Below are positions 1 to 12,590 of a DNA stretch of 64,000 bases, piece after piece. The stretch is from Manis javanica (taxonomy: Eukaryota > Chordata > Mammalia > Pholidota > Manidae), in assembly GCF_040802235.1 (NCBI RefSeq), contig NC_133166.1, positions 62,001 to 126,000 on the forward strand, read 5' to 3'. The translations under genes and the position numbers were made by a program. A model generated the notes under the pieces. That model saw only the letters and a program-made list of their open reading frames with translations, did not search any database and had not been told where the DNA came from. How positions within the stretch are numbered: position 1 is the first letter of the stretch; each line of letters starts with the position of its first letter.

Positions 1-2522
1 TTTCTCTCCCTTTTTATTCTTCCTTCTCCATTCTTTATATGCTAGGTTTTTTATTCTGTACTCTTTTGTGTTTCTTTTACCTGCTTTTTGGATAGTTGAT
101 TTTATTTTTTGTGTTTAGTCAGTATCTGCTTGTTCTGTTTTCTTTGCTGTGATTTAATTTTCTCTGGTGACATCTATTTAGCCTCAGTAGTGCTTCCATC
201 TAGAGAAATCCCTTTAAAATACCCTGTAGAAGTGGTTTGTGGGATGCAAATTCCCTCAACTTTTGCTTGTCTGAAAATCGTTTAATACCTCCTTCAAATT
301 TAAACAATAATCATGCTAGATACAGTGTTCTTGGTTCAAGGCTCTTCTGTTTCATTGCATTAAATATATCATGCCATTCTCTTCTGGCCTGTAAGGTTTC
401 TGTTGAGAAGTCTGATGATAGTCTGATGGGTTTTCCTTTGTAGGTGATCTTTTCTCTCTCTCTGGTTGCCTTTAATACTCTGTCCTTATCTTTGATCTTT
501 ACCATTTTAATTATTATATGTCTTAGTGTTGTCCTCCTTGGGTCACTTGTGTTGGGAGATCTGTGGCCTTCCATCATCTGAGAGACTATTTCCTTTCCCA
601 TCTTCAGGAAGTTTTCTGCAATTATTTCTGCAAAGACACTTTGTATCCCTTTTTCTCTCTCTTTTTCTTCTGCTTCCCCTGTAATGCAAATACTGTTCTG
701 TTTGGATTGGTCACACAGTTCTCTTAATATTCTTTAATTCTAGATATCTTTTTATCTCTCTCTGCCTCAGCTTCTCTGTATTCCTGTTCTCTGATTTCTA
801 TTCCACTAACAGTCTCTTGCACCTCATCCAGTCTTCTCTTAAGCCCTTCTTTTAATTGTTGCATTTCTGTTATCTCACTCTGGACTTCATTCCTTAGCTC
901 TTGCATATTTTTCTGCAGTCCCATCACCGTGGTTATGACTTTTATTTTGAATTCTTTTTCAAGAAGATTGGTTATATCTATCTCACCAGGCCCTCTCTCT
1001 GGGGTTGTCTGAATGATTTTTGAGTGGACCACATTCTTCTTCCTTTTCATGGTGATAGAAGTGGTTTCAGGCAGGTAGCATGCATTTCAGCTGGGAGAAC
1101 AAAGTCCCTTCCTGCTTGCAGGTTGCTTTGCCCTTCTGCACTGCCTGTGCCGTCTATCCACACACCAGGAGGCTGTCTCTGGGATAATATCCTGAGCTGC
1201 TGTGGACAGGGTGGCCTTAGGCCTAGCCTAGAGCACTGCAGGTGTTCACGGCCATGCCAGGTGTGATCTCCTGCAAGAACGATGTCCCTTCATGCCTTCT
1301 GGACCTTGTTCTGGGTTCCCCTGCCTGTCTCTGGGATAATATCCTGAGCTGCAGAGGGTGGGGCTGCCCTCAGGGTAGCCTAGCACACTGTGCACTGTCA
1401 GAACTGTGCCCACACAGTGTGCGGGCACACTGTGAATGGTGCCCCTTCATGCCTTCTGGACCTTGCTCAGGCTTCCATTGCCTGTGCTGGTTACCCTTAC
1501 CCTGAGAGGCAGTCTCTGGGATAATCTCCTGATCTGCCTTAGGCGAGGCGGCCCTCTGGCTAGCCTAGAGCACTCCAGGGGGTTTCAGCCATGCTGGATG
1601 TGCTCTCTAGCAAGAACGGAAATCCTTTGTAGCCTCCAGACCTTGCCCTGGCTTCCTCTGAATGTGTCGGTTACCCACACACTGGGAGCAGACTCTGGGA
1701 TAATCTCCTGAGCTTCCATGGGCAGGGCAGCCCTCAGGGTAGCCCAGTGCACTGAGAGTGTTGGCAGACATGCCTAGGTGTGTTCTCCTGCAAGAAAGGC
1801 ACCTCTTCATGCATTTCATACTTGCTCTGACTTCCTCCGTCTGTTCTGGTTAGCTGTGCAGTGGGAGGAGACTCTGGGTGGTTGATGTTGGTGGGGCTGT
1901 TCTCTGGCTACTCTTCAGCTGTGACATGTCAGCTGGTGTAATTGCAGCACTAGCTTGGGGGAATGAATTACTACTTCTTACTGCTGTGAGGGGCTTTGGG
2001 GCTGCTTTAACCCCCAGGTGGGTTAGGGGGCCTGAAGTTCCTCAGATTCCCAGCCTTTTGGGCTGAGTGTGCTCTGACCATTTTGACTAGCTATTGAGCC
2101 CTTGTACCTTTAAGACGTTTGAAAAGTGCCTGCTTTCCTTTTGTCCCAGGGGACCTGGCTGTGGGGACCCACTTGAGGTCTCCATCTCGAATTTTACTTT
2201 TCCGTTTCTCTAATATCCAATGTATGTCTGTGCTCCCGGTGCAGATTACTAGAGCTGGTTATTTAGCCATCCTGTGCTTCCACTCCCTTCCCACTCTGAC
2301 CGTTTTCCTCCAGCCAATGAGCTGGGGTGTGGGGAGTGCTCGGGTCCCACTGGGTTCGCCTTTGTATGTTGCCCTTTTCGTAAGATTCTGAGTTCTCACA
2401 GATGTAGATGTAGCCTAGCTGTTGTACTGTATGTTCTGGTTTCTCTTTTAGGAATAGTTGTATTTGTACCATTTTCAAAAATATATATAGTTTTATGAGA
2501 TTTCGCCACCCTACTCAATGTG
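1..2522 (-). repeat. LINE-1 (L1-a, copy A), ORF1 and 5' UTR portion
   Basis: Minus-strand L1 running off the left window edge. Read on the minus strand from 2522 it has a long 5' UTR of about 1.46 kb, then ORF1 beginning near 1050 with a start like MKRKKNVVHSK. A coiled-coil stretch follows (QKNMQELRNEVQ, then a Glu/Arg-rich segment). The C-terminal part, read as separate frames down to about 311, carries the typical DPRRTTLRHIIIKM motif. ORF1 is broken into several frames, so the copy is dead. The left edge lies in the ORF1-ORF2 interval. The same insertion is repeated at 4881-7862, so it was copied by segmental duplication and is not a second insertion. Confidence 0.9.
1176..1870 (-). repeat. 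Tandem ~180-bp monomers in L1 5' UTR (about four units)
   Basis: Within the L1-a 5' UTR a GC-rich unit recurs. On the plus strand each unit begins with CTCTGGGATAAT and a CCTGAGCTGC-like stretch. It continues through CCCTCAGGGTAGCC and a CTCCTGCAAGAA-like box to a CATGCCTTCTGGACCTTGCT box. Unit starts are near 1176, 1328, 1513, 1692 and a partial one at 1871, giving spacings of 152, 185, 179 and 179 bp. The arrangement resembles the monomeric promoters of rodent L1s; that analogy is inference. Confidence 0.75.
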
Positions 2523-2954
2523 TGATCTTGAGCCTTTGACTTAGTTATTTTATAACTGGAAATTTGTACCTTTTGTCTACATTTAAATGAGTTCTTCTTT
2601 CAAAGAAGGGAAGAAACCATAATTGTGAAAGTGATATTAAGTAGGTATTTTAAATGAAGCATCAGTAACGCGGTATGGTATCTTGAAAAGGCCTCCAATT
2701 CAGAACACATAAATTACACCTACTATTAATATTAGACATATTATGTCCTATACACTCTGATAAGTGTTTTATAATCATTATTTTTTCACTTATGCATGGG
2801 TTATAATGCCAAGACTCAAAGAGTTATTGTGGTGATCGATTCACGTCAGGTGTTTTAGAAATGCCCGTACGTATATATCTAAAATGAAAGTGCTTTGTAA
2901 ATAGGAAAGTATTCCCAGACCTATTTTATTGATATGAGGCTCTTTTACCAGCGA

Positions 2955-3075
2955 GCTGTTTCATGCTTGGCAAGTCCCTTAGCTCCTCTGACTTCCGATT
3001 CCTCTCTTGGAAATTGAAGGCATTGGACTCGATGATCCCTACATCATCTCCAGCTCTAATGACTCCAATTTTGTT
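2955..3075 (+). repeat. MIR/L2-type SINE tail, block A
   Basis: A stretch of the type GGCAAGTCCCTTAGCTCCTC, then ATTGAAGGCATTGGACTCGA and a TGATCCCTACATCATCTCCAGCTCTAATGA-like end. This resembles the 3' half of MIR-family SINEs. Orthologous copies lie at about 10100-10230, 22965-23090 and 50440-50560, so it predates all the duplications. Confidence 0.5.
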
Positions 3076-3339
3076 AAAAGGAAAACTACCATCATGAGCT
3101 CATGATTGGACTATGGGGAGGTAGGGAATGGACCCCAGAGAGATGTGGCAAAGTGGGGATGAAATGAGCAGGGACAGAAACTCCATGACATCCATATCTC
3201 TGGAGAACAAGTACCTGGGGCTTTTCTCCCTTTGCTTTTTCTCTTGGCACTACTGCCCTTGACAACACATTTGAGAGAACCCTGTGTGGGCATCTCTCTG
3301 GCTGTGAGTGGACAGCCAGTTAGTGTAATGCTCTTGCTT

Positions 3340-3446
3340 GGAGTGTAATAGGGATCACTGGGAAAACTCCTTTGGAAAAGAAATAAGCAATTTAACCTTT
3401 GGTGAGAACTCTGTGTTCCTGGGAGATCTGGGTCAAGGTGAGAGGG
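3340..3446 (+). promoter_or_regulatory. Candidate non-coding leader-exon end with splice donor, block A
   Basis: The sequence GATCTGGGTCAAG followed by GTGAGAGGG is a near-consensus splice donor, with GT at 3438-3439. It is kept in all four upstream blocks (A-D) inside a stretch ending in a pyrimidine-rich CTCCCTCCCTCCACCTCC run. OR genes normally have an upstream non-coding exon spliced to the coding exon, so this could be that exon's end. In block A it is an orphan, because no OR coding exon follows in the same unit. No transcript evidence. Confidence 0.25.
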
Positions 3447-4880
3447 CAAGATTATAGGGATCAGTGGATTCTGTGCTGTCTCAATAGCCATGTGGTCCTC
3501 CTGGTAGGACCTGTGTGGACGAGACTTGTGGTCCTCAGTGTCCCCCGTTCGTCACTCTCCCTCCCTCCACCTCCACACCCTCCACTTAGGACCCATCCTT
3601 GGGTTTCTTCTTACCCATGCTATCTGACCTTTAACGAAAAGATTAATATCTTAACCAAAATTTTAGGTATTGCTTTGGACTGAGGGATAAAAATTGAGTC
3701 CTCATTCTATAGTTTTTTAAGGACGTTGTCTTGAACTCTGGTACCTTCTCTTTTTTCACCTGTGAATGAGGATAATATGATCATATAGTATCTATTGAGA
3801 CAATGTGTATCGAACAGAACGCTGAATAAAAAGTACTAATTTAATGACTTTTGGGAGAATTTCCTAAGATGAAAACATGCTTGTCTGTGTTTCCTATCTT
3901 CATCTATCCCGGAGACCGTTTCATTTAAGTTTTTTGTTTGAGGAATGGGTTTTACAATTATAACAATTAATATGATATATATTTAAGTATATAGCTTTGA
4001 TTCATAAGTTTATTAACAGGCAAGCTGATCACTGCATAACGACAGGACAGAGTGCTCATGTATATTTCCAGTGGCCTTTTGAAATACTTCAAATAGTTCT
4101 CCATTGTCATCTTTGGAGACTCTGGGCTATGTAGGCACTAGTGCAGGTGACACAATCTCAGAGATGCCCCACCCAAGCACAGGCAGAGCTGGTCTGTCTC
4201 TCTTAGATTCTTTTACTTACAGTTTTCTTCATTCAGCAGGATCCTGACTTTCTTAACCTAATTTTGTACCCTGCACAACCTTGCCAACTGACCATGTCCT
4301 TAGTAGGTCAGATTGGAAAAGTTTTGTATTAACTATATCTACTTAGTAATATCTTCAAGCATATGAATGTCAATCACCTTTTCTTCTGCAAAATGTCTTG
4401 GGAAATGCTGAGCACATGGAAAAAGTGAATCAAAGAGAGTGAGTATGTTCAGGTTTTTTTCTCTTTTTCTCTAGCTTGCCAAATTTGAACAAGGTAACAT
4501 TTTCAGGATCAAATTTTTCATAAATAAATAAAACAATCCATAATTCACTTTTTTGGGGGAAATGATGGTGAATTACATAGAATACATTTAGTTATGGGTA
4601 CTACTGTTATCATAATATGATAAGAAATGAATAATTTCAGTGTGACTGCTTCATCAAAGGTTGAATTATTTTTCCAGACTTCATCTATCATATTAGTATT
4701 TTGGAGATGTGTGTGAGAGGATACAATTTTAAAAGATTTTCATTGCCTCTAACACATCTTGGATAAACAATTGAGAAATTACATGGCAGGACTCTATGCA
4801 AAGAGTAGCAGAGAGATTTCAATTTCATCAAACCATAATTGATAAGATATGTGTATTTTTTAAATGTCACACTCAAAACT

Positions 4881-7862
4881 ATCTTTGTGATCTGAGGAGC
4901 TTGTTGGTAGAATTTCAGTCTTTTTGAATTTACTGAGATTCTTTTTGTGGCATAGTATGTGGTCCATTCTGGAAAATGCTCCATCTGTATTTGAGAAGAA
5001 TGTGTATCCTGCTGCTTTTGGATGTAGAGTTCTGTACATGTCTGTTAGGTCCATCTTTTCTATTGCATTGTTCCATAGCTCTATGTCCTTACTTATTTTC
5101 TGTCAGATTGATGTGTCTTTTGGGTGAGTGGTGTGTTGATGTCTCCTAGAATGAGTACATTGCATTCTATTTCCTCCTTTAATTCTGTTAGTATTTGTTT
5201 CACATATGTTGTTGCTCCTGTGTTAGGTGCAGATATATTTATAATGGTTACATCTTCTTGTTGTACTGCCCCTTTTATCATGTAATGTCCTTCTTTGTCT
5301 CTTGTGACTTTCTTTGCTTTGAAGTCTATTTTGTCTGATACAAGCACTGCAACACCTGCTTTTCTGTCCCTATTAGTTGCATAAACTATCTTTTTCCATC
5401 CTTTTACTTTTAGCCTGTGTATATCTTTGGGTTTGAGGTGATTCTCTTGTAAGCAGCATATAGATGGATCTTGCTTTTTTCTCCATTCCATTACTCTGTG
5501 TATTTTGACTGGTGCATTTAGTCCATTTACATATAGGATGATTATCTATAGATATGTCCTTATTGATATTACAGGCTTTGGATTCATGGTTTCCAAAGGT
5601 TCAAGGGTAGCTTCTTTCTATCTAACCGTCTAACTGAACTGTCTTATTAAGCTATTATAAACACAATGTGATTATTCTTTATTTCTCTCCCTTCATATTC
5701 TTCCTCCTCCATTCTTTATATGTTAAGTGTGTCAGTCTGTACTCTTTTGTGTTTCCTTTGACTCCTTTTTGGATAGGTGGTTTTATTTTTTACCTTTAGT
5801 TTGTATCTGGTTGTTCTGTTTTCTTAGCTGTGATTTAATTTTCTCTGGTGACATCTATTTAGCCTTAGGAGTGCTTCCTTCTAGAGCAGTCCCATTAAAA
5901 TACCCTGAAGAGGTGGTGTGTGGGACGCAAATTCCCTCAACTTTTGCTTGTCTGGAAATTGTTTAATCCCTCTTTCAAATTTTAATGATAATCGTGCTTG
6001 ATACAGTGTTCTTGGTTCAAGGCCCTTCTGTTTCATTGCATTAAATATATCATGCCATTTTCTTCTGGACTGTAAGGTTTCTGTTGAGAAGTCTGATGAT
6101 AGCCTGATGGGTTTTCCTTTGTAGGTGATCTTTTTTCTCTCTCTCTGGCTGCCTTTAATACTCTGTCCTTGTCTTTGATCTTTGCCATTTTAATTATTAT
6201 GTGTCTTGGTGTTGTCCTCCTTGCATCCCTTGTCATGGGAGTTCTGTGTACCTCTGCAGTCTGATAATCCATTTCCTCTCCTAGTTTGGGGAAGTTTTCA
6301 GCAATTATTTCTTCAAAGACAATTTTTATCCCCTTTTCTCTCTTCTTCTTCTTCTGGTACCCCTATAATGTGAATATTGTTCCTTTCAGATTGGTCAAAC
6401 AGTTCTCTTAATATTCTTTCATTCATAGATATCCTGTATCTCTCTCTCTCTCAGTTTCTCTGTATTGCTGTTCTTTGAATTCTATTCCATTAACAGTCTC
6501 TTGCACCTCATCAAGTCTACTCTTAAGCCCATCTTTTGATTGTTTCATTTCTGTTATCTCCCTCTGGACTTCATCCCTTAGCTCTTGCATATTTTTCTGC
6601 AGGCCCATAACCATGGTTATGACTTTTATTTTGAATTCTTTTACAGGAAGATTGGTTATATCTGTCTCAGCAGACACTCTCTCTGGGGTTGTCTGAGTGC
6701 TTTTGGAGTGGACCAGATTCTTCTGCCTTTTCATGGTGATAGAAGTGGTTGCAGGCAGGTGTCGTGTGTGTCAGCAGGGAGAACAAAGTCCCTTCCTGCT
6801 TGTTGGTTGCTTTGCCCTTCTCTGCTGCCTGTGCCACCTACCTGCACACTGGGAGGCTGTCTCTGGGATAATAGCCTGAGCTGCAGTGGGTGGTGTGGCC
6901 CTCAGGATTGCCTAGCACACTGTGGGTGGTCGGATCTGCGCCCACACAGTGTGCAGGTACACTGTGAATGGTGCCCCTTCATGCCTTCCAGACCTTGCTC
7001 CAGCTTCTGCTGCCTCTGCTGGTTACCCACACACTGAGAGCAGACTCTGGGCTAATCTCCTGAGCTGCCATGGACAGGGAAGCCCTCAGGATAGTCCAGT
7101 GCACTGAGGGTGTTGGCACACATGCCTGGGTGTGTTCTCCTGCAAGAAAGGCAGCCTTTCATGAATTCTGGACCTTGCTCTGGCTTCCTCTGTCTGTCCC
7201 GGTTAGCTGTGCCCTGGTAGGGGACTCTGTGTGGTTGCTGCAGGTGGGGCTGTTCACCGACTGCTCTGCAGTGGTGGCTGGTCAGCCGTTTTGCTTGCAG
7301 CACTAGCCGGGGGGAATGAATGGCTGGGTGCTTATTGCCGTGCTTTGGGGATGCTTTACCCTCCAGAGGCTAAGGGGGCCTGAAGTTCCTCAAGTTTCCT
7401 CTCCTGACGATTTTCTCCGGTTGTTGAGCCCTTGTCCCTTTAAGACTTTTGAAAACTGTCTGCTTTTCTTTTGTCTGAGTGGAGCCGGCTTTTGGGACCC
7501 GTTCACAGTCTCCATCTCGAATTTTACTTTCCCGTTTCTCTAATTCCAGCACACCATGCAATGTGTGTCTGTGCTCCTGGGGAAGATTACTAGGGCTGGT
7601 TATTTAGGAGATCTGTGCTTCCACTCCCTCCCCACTCTGATTCTTTTCTTCCCACCAGTGAGCTGGGGTGTGGGGAGTGCTCAGGTCCCACTGGGTCACG
7701 GCTTTTTATCTTATCCTTTTCATGGGATGCTAAGTTCTCACAGATGTAGTTGTAGTCTGCCTTTTGTACTGTATCTTCTGGTCTCTCTTTTAGGAATAGT
7801 TGTATTTTCAAAAATATGTATGGTTTTGGGAGGAGATTTCTGCTGCCCTACTCATGCTGCCT
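4881..7862 (-). repeat. LINE-1 (L1-a, copy B): endonuclease part of ORF2, ORF1 and 5' UTR
   Basis: Minus-strand L1 cut at its 3' side by a duplication junction. From 7862 leftward it shows a 5' UTR of about 1.1 kb and ORF1 starting near 6734 (MKRQKNLVHSK). ORF1 then has the coiled coil and the DARRTTPRHIIIKM region around 6033-6272. The first ~230 residues of ORF2, the AP-like endonuclease, lie at about 4881-5491 and include CCLQENHLKPKD and AGVAVLVSDKIDF. Reverse transcriptase and the 3' end are missing. ORF1 and ORF2 are both interrupted. The 5' end lies within about 20 nt of the 5' end of the L1 at 39987, so the insertion was nearly full length at its 5' end. Confidence 0.9.
6860..7223 (-). 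repeat. Tandem ~180-bp monomers in L1 5' UTR (two units)
   Basis: Same monomer as at 1176-1870. Unit starts are near 6860, 7044 and a partial one at 7224, with spacings of 184 and 180 bp. Copy B thus has two units where copy A has about four, although both descend from the same insertion. Confidence 0.7.
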
Positions 7863-7911
7863 TCTTGAGCCTTTGACCTAGTTATATTATAACTGGAAAT
7901 TTGTACCTTTT

Positions 7912-9720
7912 TTAAAAAAATTTTATTTTGGTATCATTAATGTACAATTACCTGAAGTACATTATGTTTACTAGGCTCCCCTCTTCACCAAGTCCCCTCG
8001 ACATCTCCATTCACAGTCACAGTCCATCAACATAGTAGGATGCTGTAAAATCACTACTTGTCTTCTCTGTGTTGCACAGTGCTCCCCGTGTCCCCCCCTA
8101 CTATTCATGTTAATCATAATGCCCCCTTTCTTTTTTTTCCACCCTTATCCCTCCCTTCCCACCCGTCCTCCCCACTCCCTTTCCCTTTGGTAACTATTAG
8201 TCCATTCTTGGGTTCTGTGATTCTGATGCTGTTTTGTTCCTTCAGTTTTGTTTTGTTGTTATACTCCACATATGAGTGAAATCATTTAGTACTTGTCTTT
8301 CTCCGCCTGACTTATTTCACTAAGCATAAAACACTCTAGCTCCATCCATGTTGTTGCAAATGGTAGGATTTGTTTTTTTCTAATGGTAATGTTCCATTAG
8401 TAATATTCCATTGTGTATATGTACCACATCTTCTTTATCCATTCATGTACTGATGGACATTTAGGTTGCTTCCATATCTTGGCTATTGTAAATAGTGCAG
8501 CGATAAACATATTGGTGCATCTGTCTTTTTCATACTGGAGTGCTGCATTCTTAGGGTAAATTCCTAGAAGTGGAATTCCTGGGTCAAATGGTATTTCTAT
8601 TTTGAGCATTTTGAGGAACCTCCATACTGCTTTCCACAATGGTTGAACTAATTCACATTCCCACCATCAGTGTAGGAGGGTTCCCCTTTCTCCACAACCT
8701 TGCCAACATTTGTTGTTCTTTGTCTTTTGGATGGTCGCCATCCTTACTGGTGTGAGATGATATCTCATTGTGGTTTTAATTTGCATTTCTCTGATGACAA
8801 GCAATGTGGAGCATCTTTTCATGTGTCTGTTGGGCGTCTGGATTTCTTCTTTAGAGAACTGTGCATTCAGCTCCTCTGCCCATTTTTTAATTGGATTATT
8901 TGCTTTTTGTTTGTTGAGGCATGTGAGCTCTTTATATATTTTCGATGTCAACCCTTTATCAGATCTGTCATTTACGAATTTATTCTCCCATACTGTATGA
9001 TACCTTTTTGTTCTACCGATGGTGTCCTTTGCTGCACAGAAGCTTTTCAGCTTGATATAGTCCCAATTTTTCACTTTTGCATTTGTTTCCCTTGCCCGGG
9101 GAAATATATTCAAGAAGAGGTCACTCATGTTTATGTCTAAGAAATTTTTGCGTATATTTTTTTTCTAAGAATTTTATGTTTTCATCACTTTTTTCAAGTC
9201 TTTGATCCATTTCGAATTTACTTTCTGTATGGGTTAGACAGTGATCCAGTTTCATTCTCTTCCATCTAGCTGTCCTGTTTTGCCAGCACCATCTGTTGAA
9301 GAGACTGTCATTTCCCCATTGTATGTCCATGGCCCCTTTATCGAATATTAGTTGACCATATATGTTTGGATTAATTTTTGGAGTCTCTATTCTGTTCCAT
9401 TGGTCTGTGGCTCTGTTCTTATGCCAGTACCAAATTGTCTTGATTACTGTGGCTTTCTAGTAGAGCTTGAAGTTGGGGAGTGAGATGCTCCCCCACTTTT
9501 TTCTTCCTTCTCAGGATTGCTTTAGTTATTTGGGGTCTTTGTTGTTTCCATATGAGTTTTTGAGCTATCTCTTCCAGTTCATTGAAGAATGCTGTTGGTA
9601 GTTTGATAGGGATTGCATCGCATCTGTATATTGCTTTGGGCAGGAAGGCCATTTTGACAATATTAATTCTTCCTAGCCAGGAGTATGGGATGAGTTTCCA
9701 TTTGTTAGTGCCCTTTTTAT
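7912..9720 (-). repeat. LINE-1 (L1-c), 5'-truncated 3' portion
   Basis: Minus-strand L1 insertion found only in block B. From the left it shows an A-tail (T-run on the plus strand), then a 3' UTR reading TTTGGTATCATTAATGTACA on the plus strand. The C-terminal third of ORF2 follows, with readable pieces such as [19 protein letters not shown] and [18 protein letters not shown]. It stops at the left part of the ORF2 C-terminal region. Target-site duplicates of about 16 bp flank it: GGAAATTTGTACCTTTT at 7895-7911 and GGAAATTTGTATCTTTT at 9721-9737. Block A has the uninterrupted site, so it inserted after the A/B duplication. Confidence 0.92.
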
Positions 9721-10499
9721 GGAAATTTGTATCTTTTTATTACATTTAAGCGAGTTCCTTTTTCAAAAAAAGGAAAAAACCATAATTGTGGGAGTGATCT
9801 TAAGTTGGTATTTTAAATGAAGCATCAGTAAGACAGTATGGTATGTTGAAAAGGGCTCCAATTTAGAACACATAAGTTACACCTACTATTAATAGAAGAC
9901 ATATTGTGGAGTACACAGTCTGAAAGTGTTTTATAATCATTTTTTTTCACTTATGCATGGGATATAATGCCAAGATTCACAGTGTTATTGTGATGATTGA
10001 TTCACGTCAGATGTTTTAGAAATGCCCATATATATATATCTAAAATGAAAGTGCTTTGTAAATAGGGAAGTATTCCCAGACCTATTTTATCAATATGAGG
10101 CTCTTTTACCAGCGAGCTGTTTCATGCTTGGCAAGTCCCTTAGCTCCTCTGACTTCTGATTGCCCTCTTGGAAATTGAAGGCACTGGACTCGATGATCCC
10201 TAGATCATCTCCAGCTCTAATGACTCCAAGTTTGTTGAAAGAAAAACTACCATCATGGGCTCATCATTGGACTATGGGGATGTAGGGAATGGACCCCAGA
10301 GAGACGTGGCTAAGAGGGGAGGAAATGAGCAGGAATAAAAACTCCGTGAGAACAACATCTCTGGAGAGGAAGTACCTGGGGCTTTTCTCCCTCTGCCTTT
10401 TTCTCCTGGCACCACCGCCCTTGACAACACATATGAGAGAACCCTGTGCGGACATCTCTCTGGCAGTGAGAGGACAGCCAGTTAATAGTGTAATGCTCT

Positions 10500-10611
10500 T
10501 TCTTGGAGTGCAGTAGGGAATACCGGGAATCTCCTTTGGAAAAGACATAAGCAACTTCAACCTTTGGTGAGAACTCTGTGTTCCTGGGAGATCTGGGTCA
10601 AGGTGAGAGGG
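10500..10611 (+). promoter_or_regulatory. Candidate OR leader-exon end with splice donor, block B
   Basis: CTGGGTCAAG followed by GTGAGAGGG, with donor GT at 10603-10604. The nearest matching acceptor is the AG at 13298-13299 just before the OR exon, which would give a leader intron of about 2.7 kb, a normal size for OR genes. The match in four diverged copies is what makes it notable. Inference only. Confidence 0.3.
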
Positions 10612-12331
10612 CAAGATTAGAGGGATCAGTGGATTCCGTGGTGTCTCAATAGCCATGTGGTCCTCCCGGTAGGACCTGTGTGGACGAGGCTTGTGGTCCT
10701 CAGTGTCCCCCGTTCATCACTCTCCCTCCCTCCACCTCCACACCCTCCACTTAGGGTCCTTCCTTGGGTTTCTTCTAATCCATGCTGTCTGACCTTTAAT
10801 GAAAAGTTTAATATCTTAACCAAAATTTTAGGTATTACTTTGGGGTGAGGGATAGAAATCGAGTCCTAGTGCTATAGTTTTTTAAGGATGCGGTCTTGAA
10901 CTCTGTCACATTCTCTTTTTTTTCACTTTTAAATGAGGGTATTAAGATCATATAATATCTGCTGGGACAATGTCTATTGAGCTTAACACATTTCAGAAGT
11001 TCATAACTGAACTCTGAATAAAAAGTACTAATCAAATGAATTTTGGGAGAGTTTCCTAAGATCAAAACACGCTTGTCTGTGTTTCCTCACATCATCCATC
11101 CCAAAGACCCTTTCATTTAAAATTTTTGTTTGAGGAATGGGTTTTACAATTATAACAATTAATATAATATATATGTAAGTATATTGCTTTGATTCATAAG
11201 TTCTGAGTATTAACAAACAAGCTGGTCACTACATAACGACAGGACAGAGTGCTCATGTATATTTCCAGTGGCCTTTTGAAATACTTCAAATAGTTTTCCA
11301 TTGTCATCTTTGGAAACTCTGGGCTATGGAGGCACTAGTGCTGGTGACACAATCTCAGAGATGTCCCACCCGAGCACAGGCAGATCTGGTCTGTCTCTCT
11401 TAGATTCTTTTACTTACAGTTTTCATCATTCAGCAGGATCCTGACTTTCTTAACCATATTTTCTAGCCTGCACAACTTGCCAATTGACCATGTCCTTAGT
11501 AGGTCAGATTGGAAACAGTTTGGATTAACTATATCCACATAGTAAGATCTTCAACCACATTAATGTCAATCACTGTTTCTTCTGCAAAATATCTTGGGAA
11601 ATGCTGAGCACATGGAAAAAGTGAATCCAACAGAGTGAGTATGTTCAGATTTTTTTCTCTTTTTCTCTAGCTTGTCCAATTTGAACAAGATAACATTTTC
11701 AGGGTTAAGTTTTTCATAAATAAAAGAATCCACAGTTCACTTTTTTTGGGGAGCTATGATGAAGTACATAGAATAAATTTAGTTAAGGTCACTGCTGTTA
11801 TCAGAATATGATAAAAAATGAAGAATTTCACTGTGTCTGCTTCATCACAGTTTAAATTATTTTCCAAACTTAATCTATCATGTTAGTATTTTGGAGATGT
11901 GTGTGAGAGGTTATAATTTTAAAAGATTTTCATTGACTCTAACTCATTTTGGATAAACAATTGAGAAATTATATGGCAGGACTCTATGCAAAGAGTAGCA
12001 GAGAGATTTCAATTTCATAAAACCATAATTGGTAAGATATGTGTATTTTTTAAATGTCATATCCAAAACTGTTTAAACACAGCAGGATGGGAAGTTTTCT
12101 CTTGATTTGTTGTTCTTCATTTTATGAATGCATGTGGTTTGTCTTCATGGCTCCAGGTGATTTATTTGCTTTCCCATGAGGTCTGAGTCTACATCTGCCT
12201 AGAGGCAATGATGCCTGAGTGTCTGTAAGGGTGATGATCTCTCAGGAAATTCTCTGCTTTAACCCATAAAGCTCTACGACCAATGGAATTCCCATCCATG
12301 AGAACAACTGATACTCACGGCTATCTGTAAG

Positions 12332-12590
12332 CAATGATGTAAGAGCCAACTTCTATTGAAACAATTATGTGTGCCAGATTGTGTGCTGAGCACTTTGGTG
12401 AATTTCCTCATATATATAACCCTCCAGTACCGTTATGGTTCAGGAGCTCTCCTTGTTCTCGGTTATCATAAGTGGCCAATCTTAGTGTGTTTAAGCCACT
12501 GAGACTGGTACATGGAGCAAGAGGGTATCAGAACAAAAACTTCAAAGTCTGAACCTCTCACTAAAGCCCCATGCTATTCCTCAGGTAGCA
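12332..12590 (+). repeat. MIR SINE upstream of the first OR
   Basis: MIR-type core with TTATGTGTGCCAGATTGTGT, then GCTGAGCACTTTGGTGAATT, and a diverged second half. Orthologous copies are at about 27122-27380 and 54922-55145; the last is shortened at its left end by a local deletion. Confidence 0.6.

Larger units (their letters stand above)
2523..4880. repeat. Upstream block A: orphan segmental duplicate without an OR gene
   Basis: This block is collinear with 9721-12070, and more loosely with 22296-24930 and 49741-52850. It opens with a short L1 3'-UTR remnant (TTATAACTGGAAATTTGTACC). It then holds a MIR-like tail (2955-3075), a GC-rich stretch with a splice-donor-like site (3438) and AT-rich sequence with no coding potential. 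The match to block B stops at 4880, where the interior of an L1 begins abruptly, so no receptor exon follows. This looks like a partial tandem duplication whose breakpoint fell inside L1-a. Confidence 0.8.

Noticed and set aside
1024-1819. Cys/Leu-rich plus-strand frames as a repeated small secreted protein
   Set aside because: The repetition comes from the L1 5' UTR monomers read on the antisense strand; the frames are not maintained between copies A and B.
8700-9140. Cysteine-rich plus-strand open frames
   Set aside because: Antisense shadows of the L1-c ORF2 C-terminus on the minus strand.
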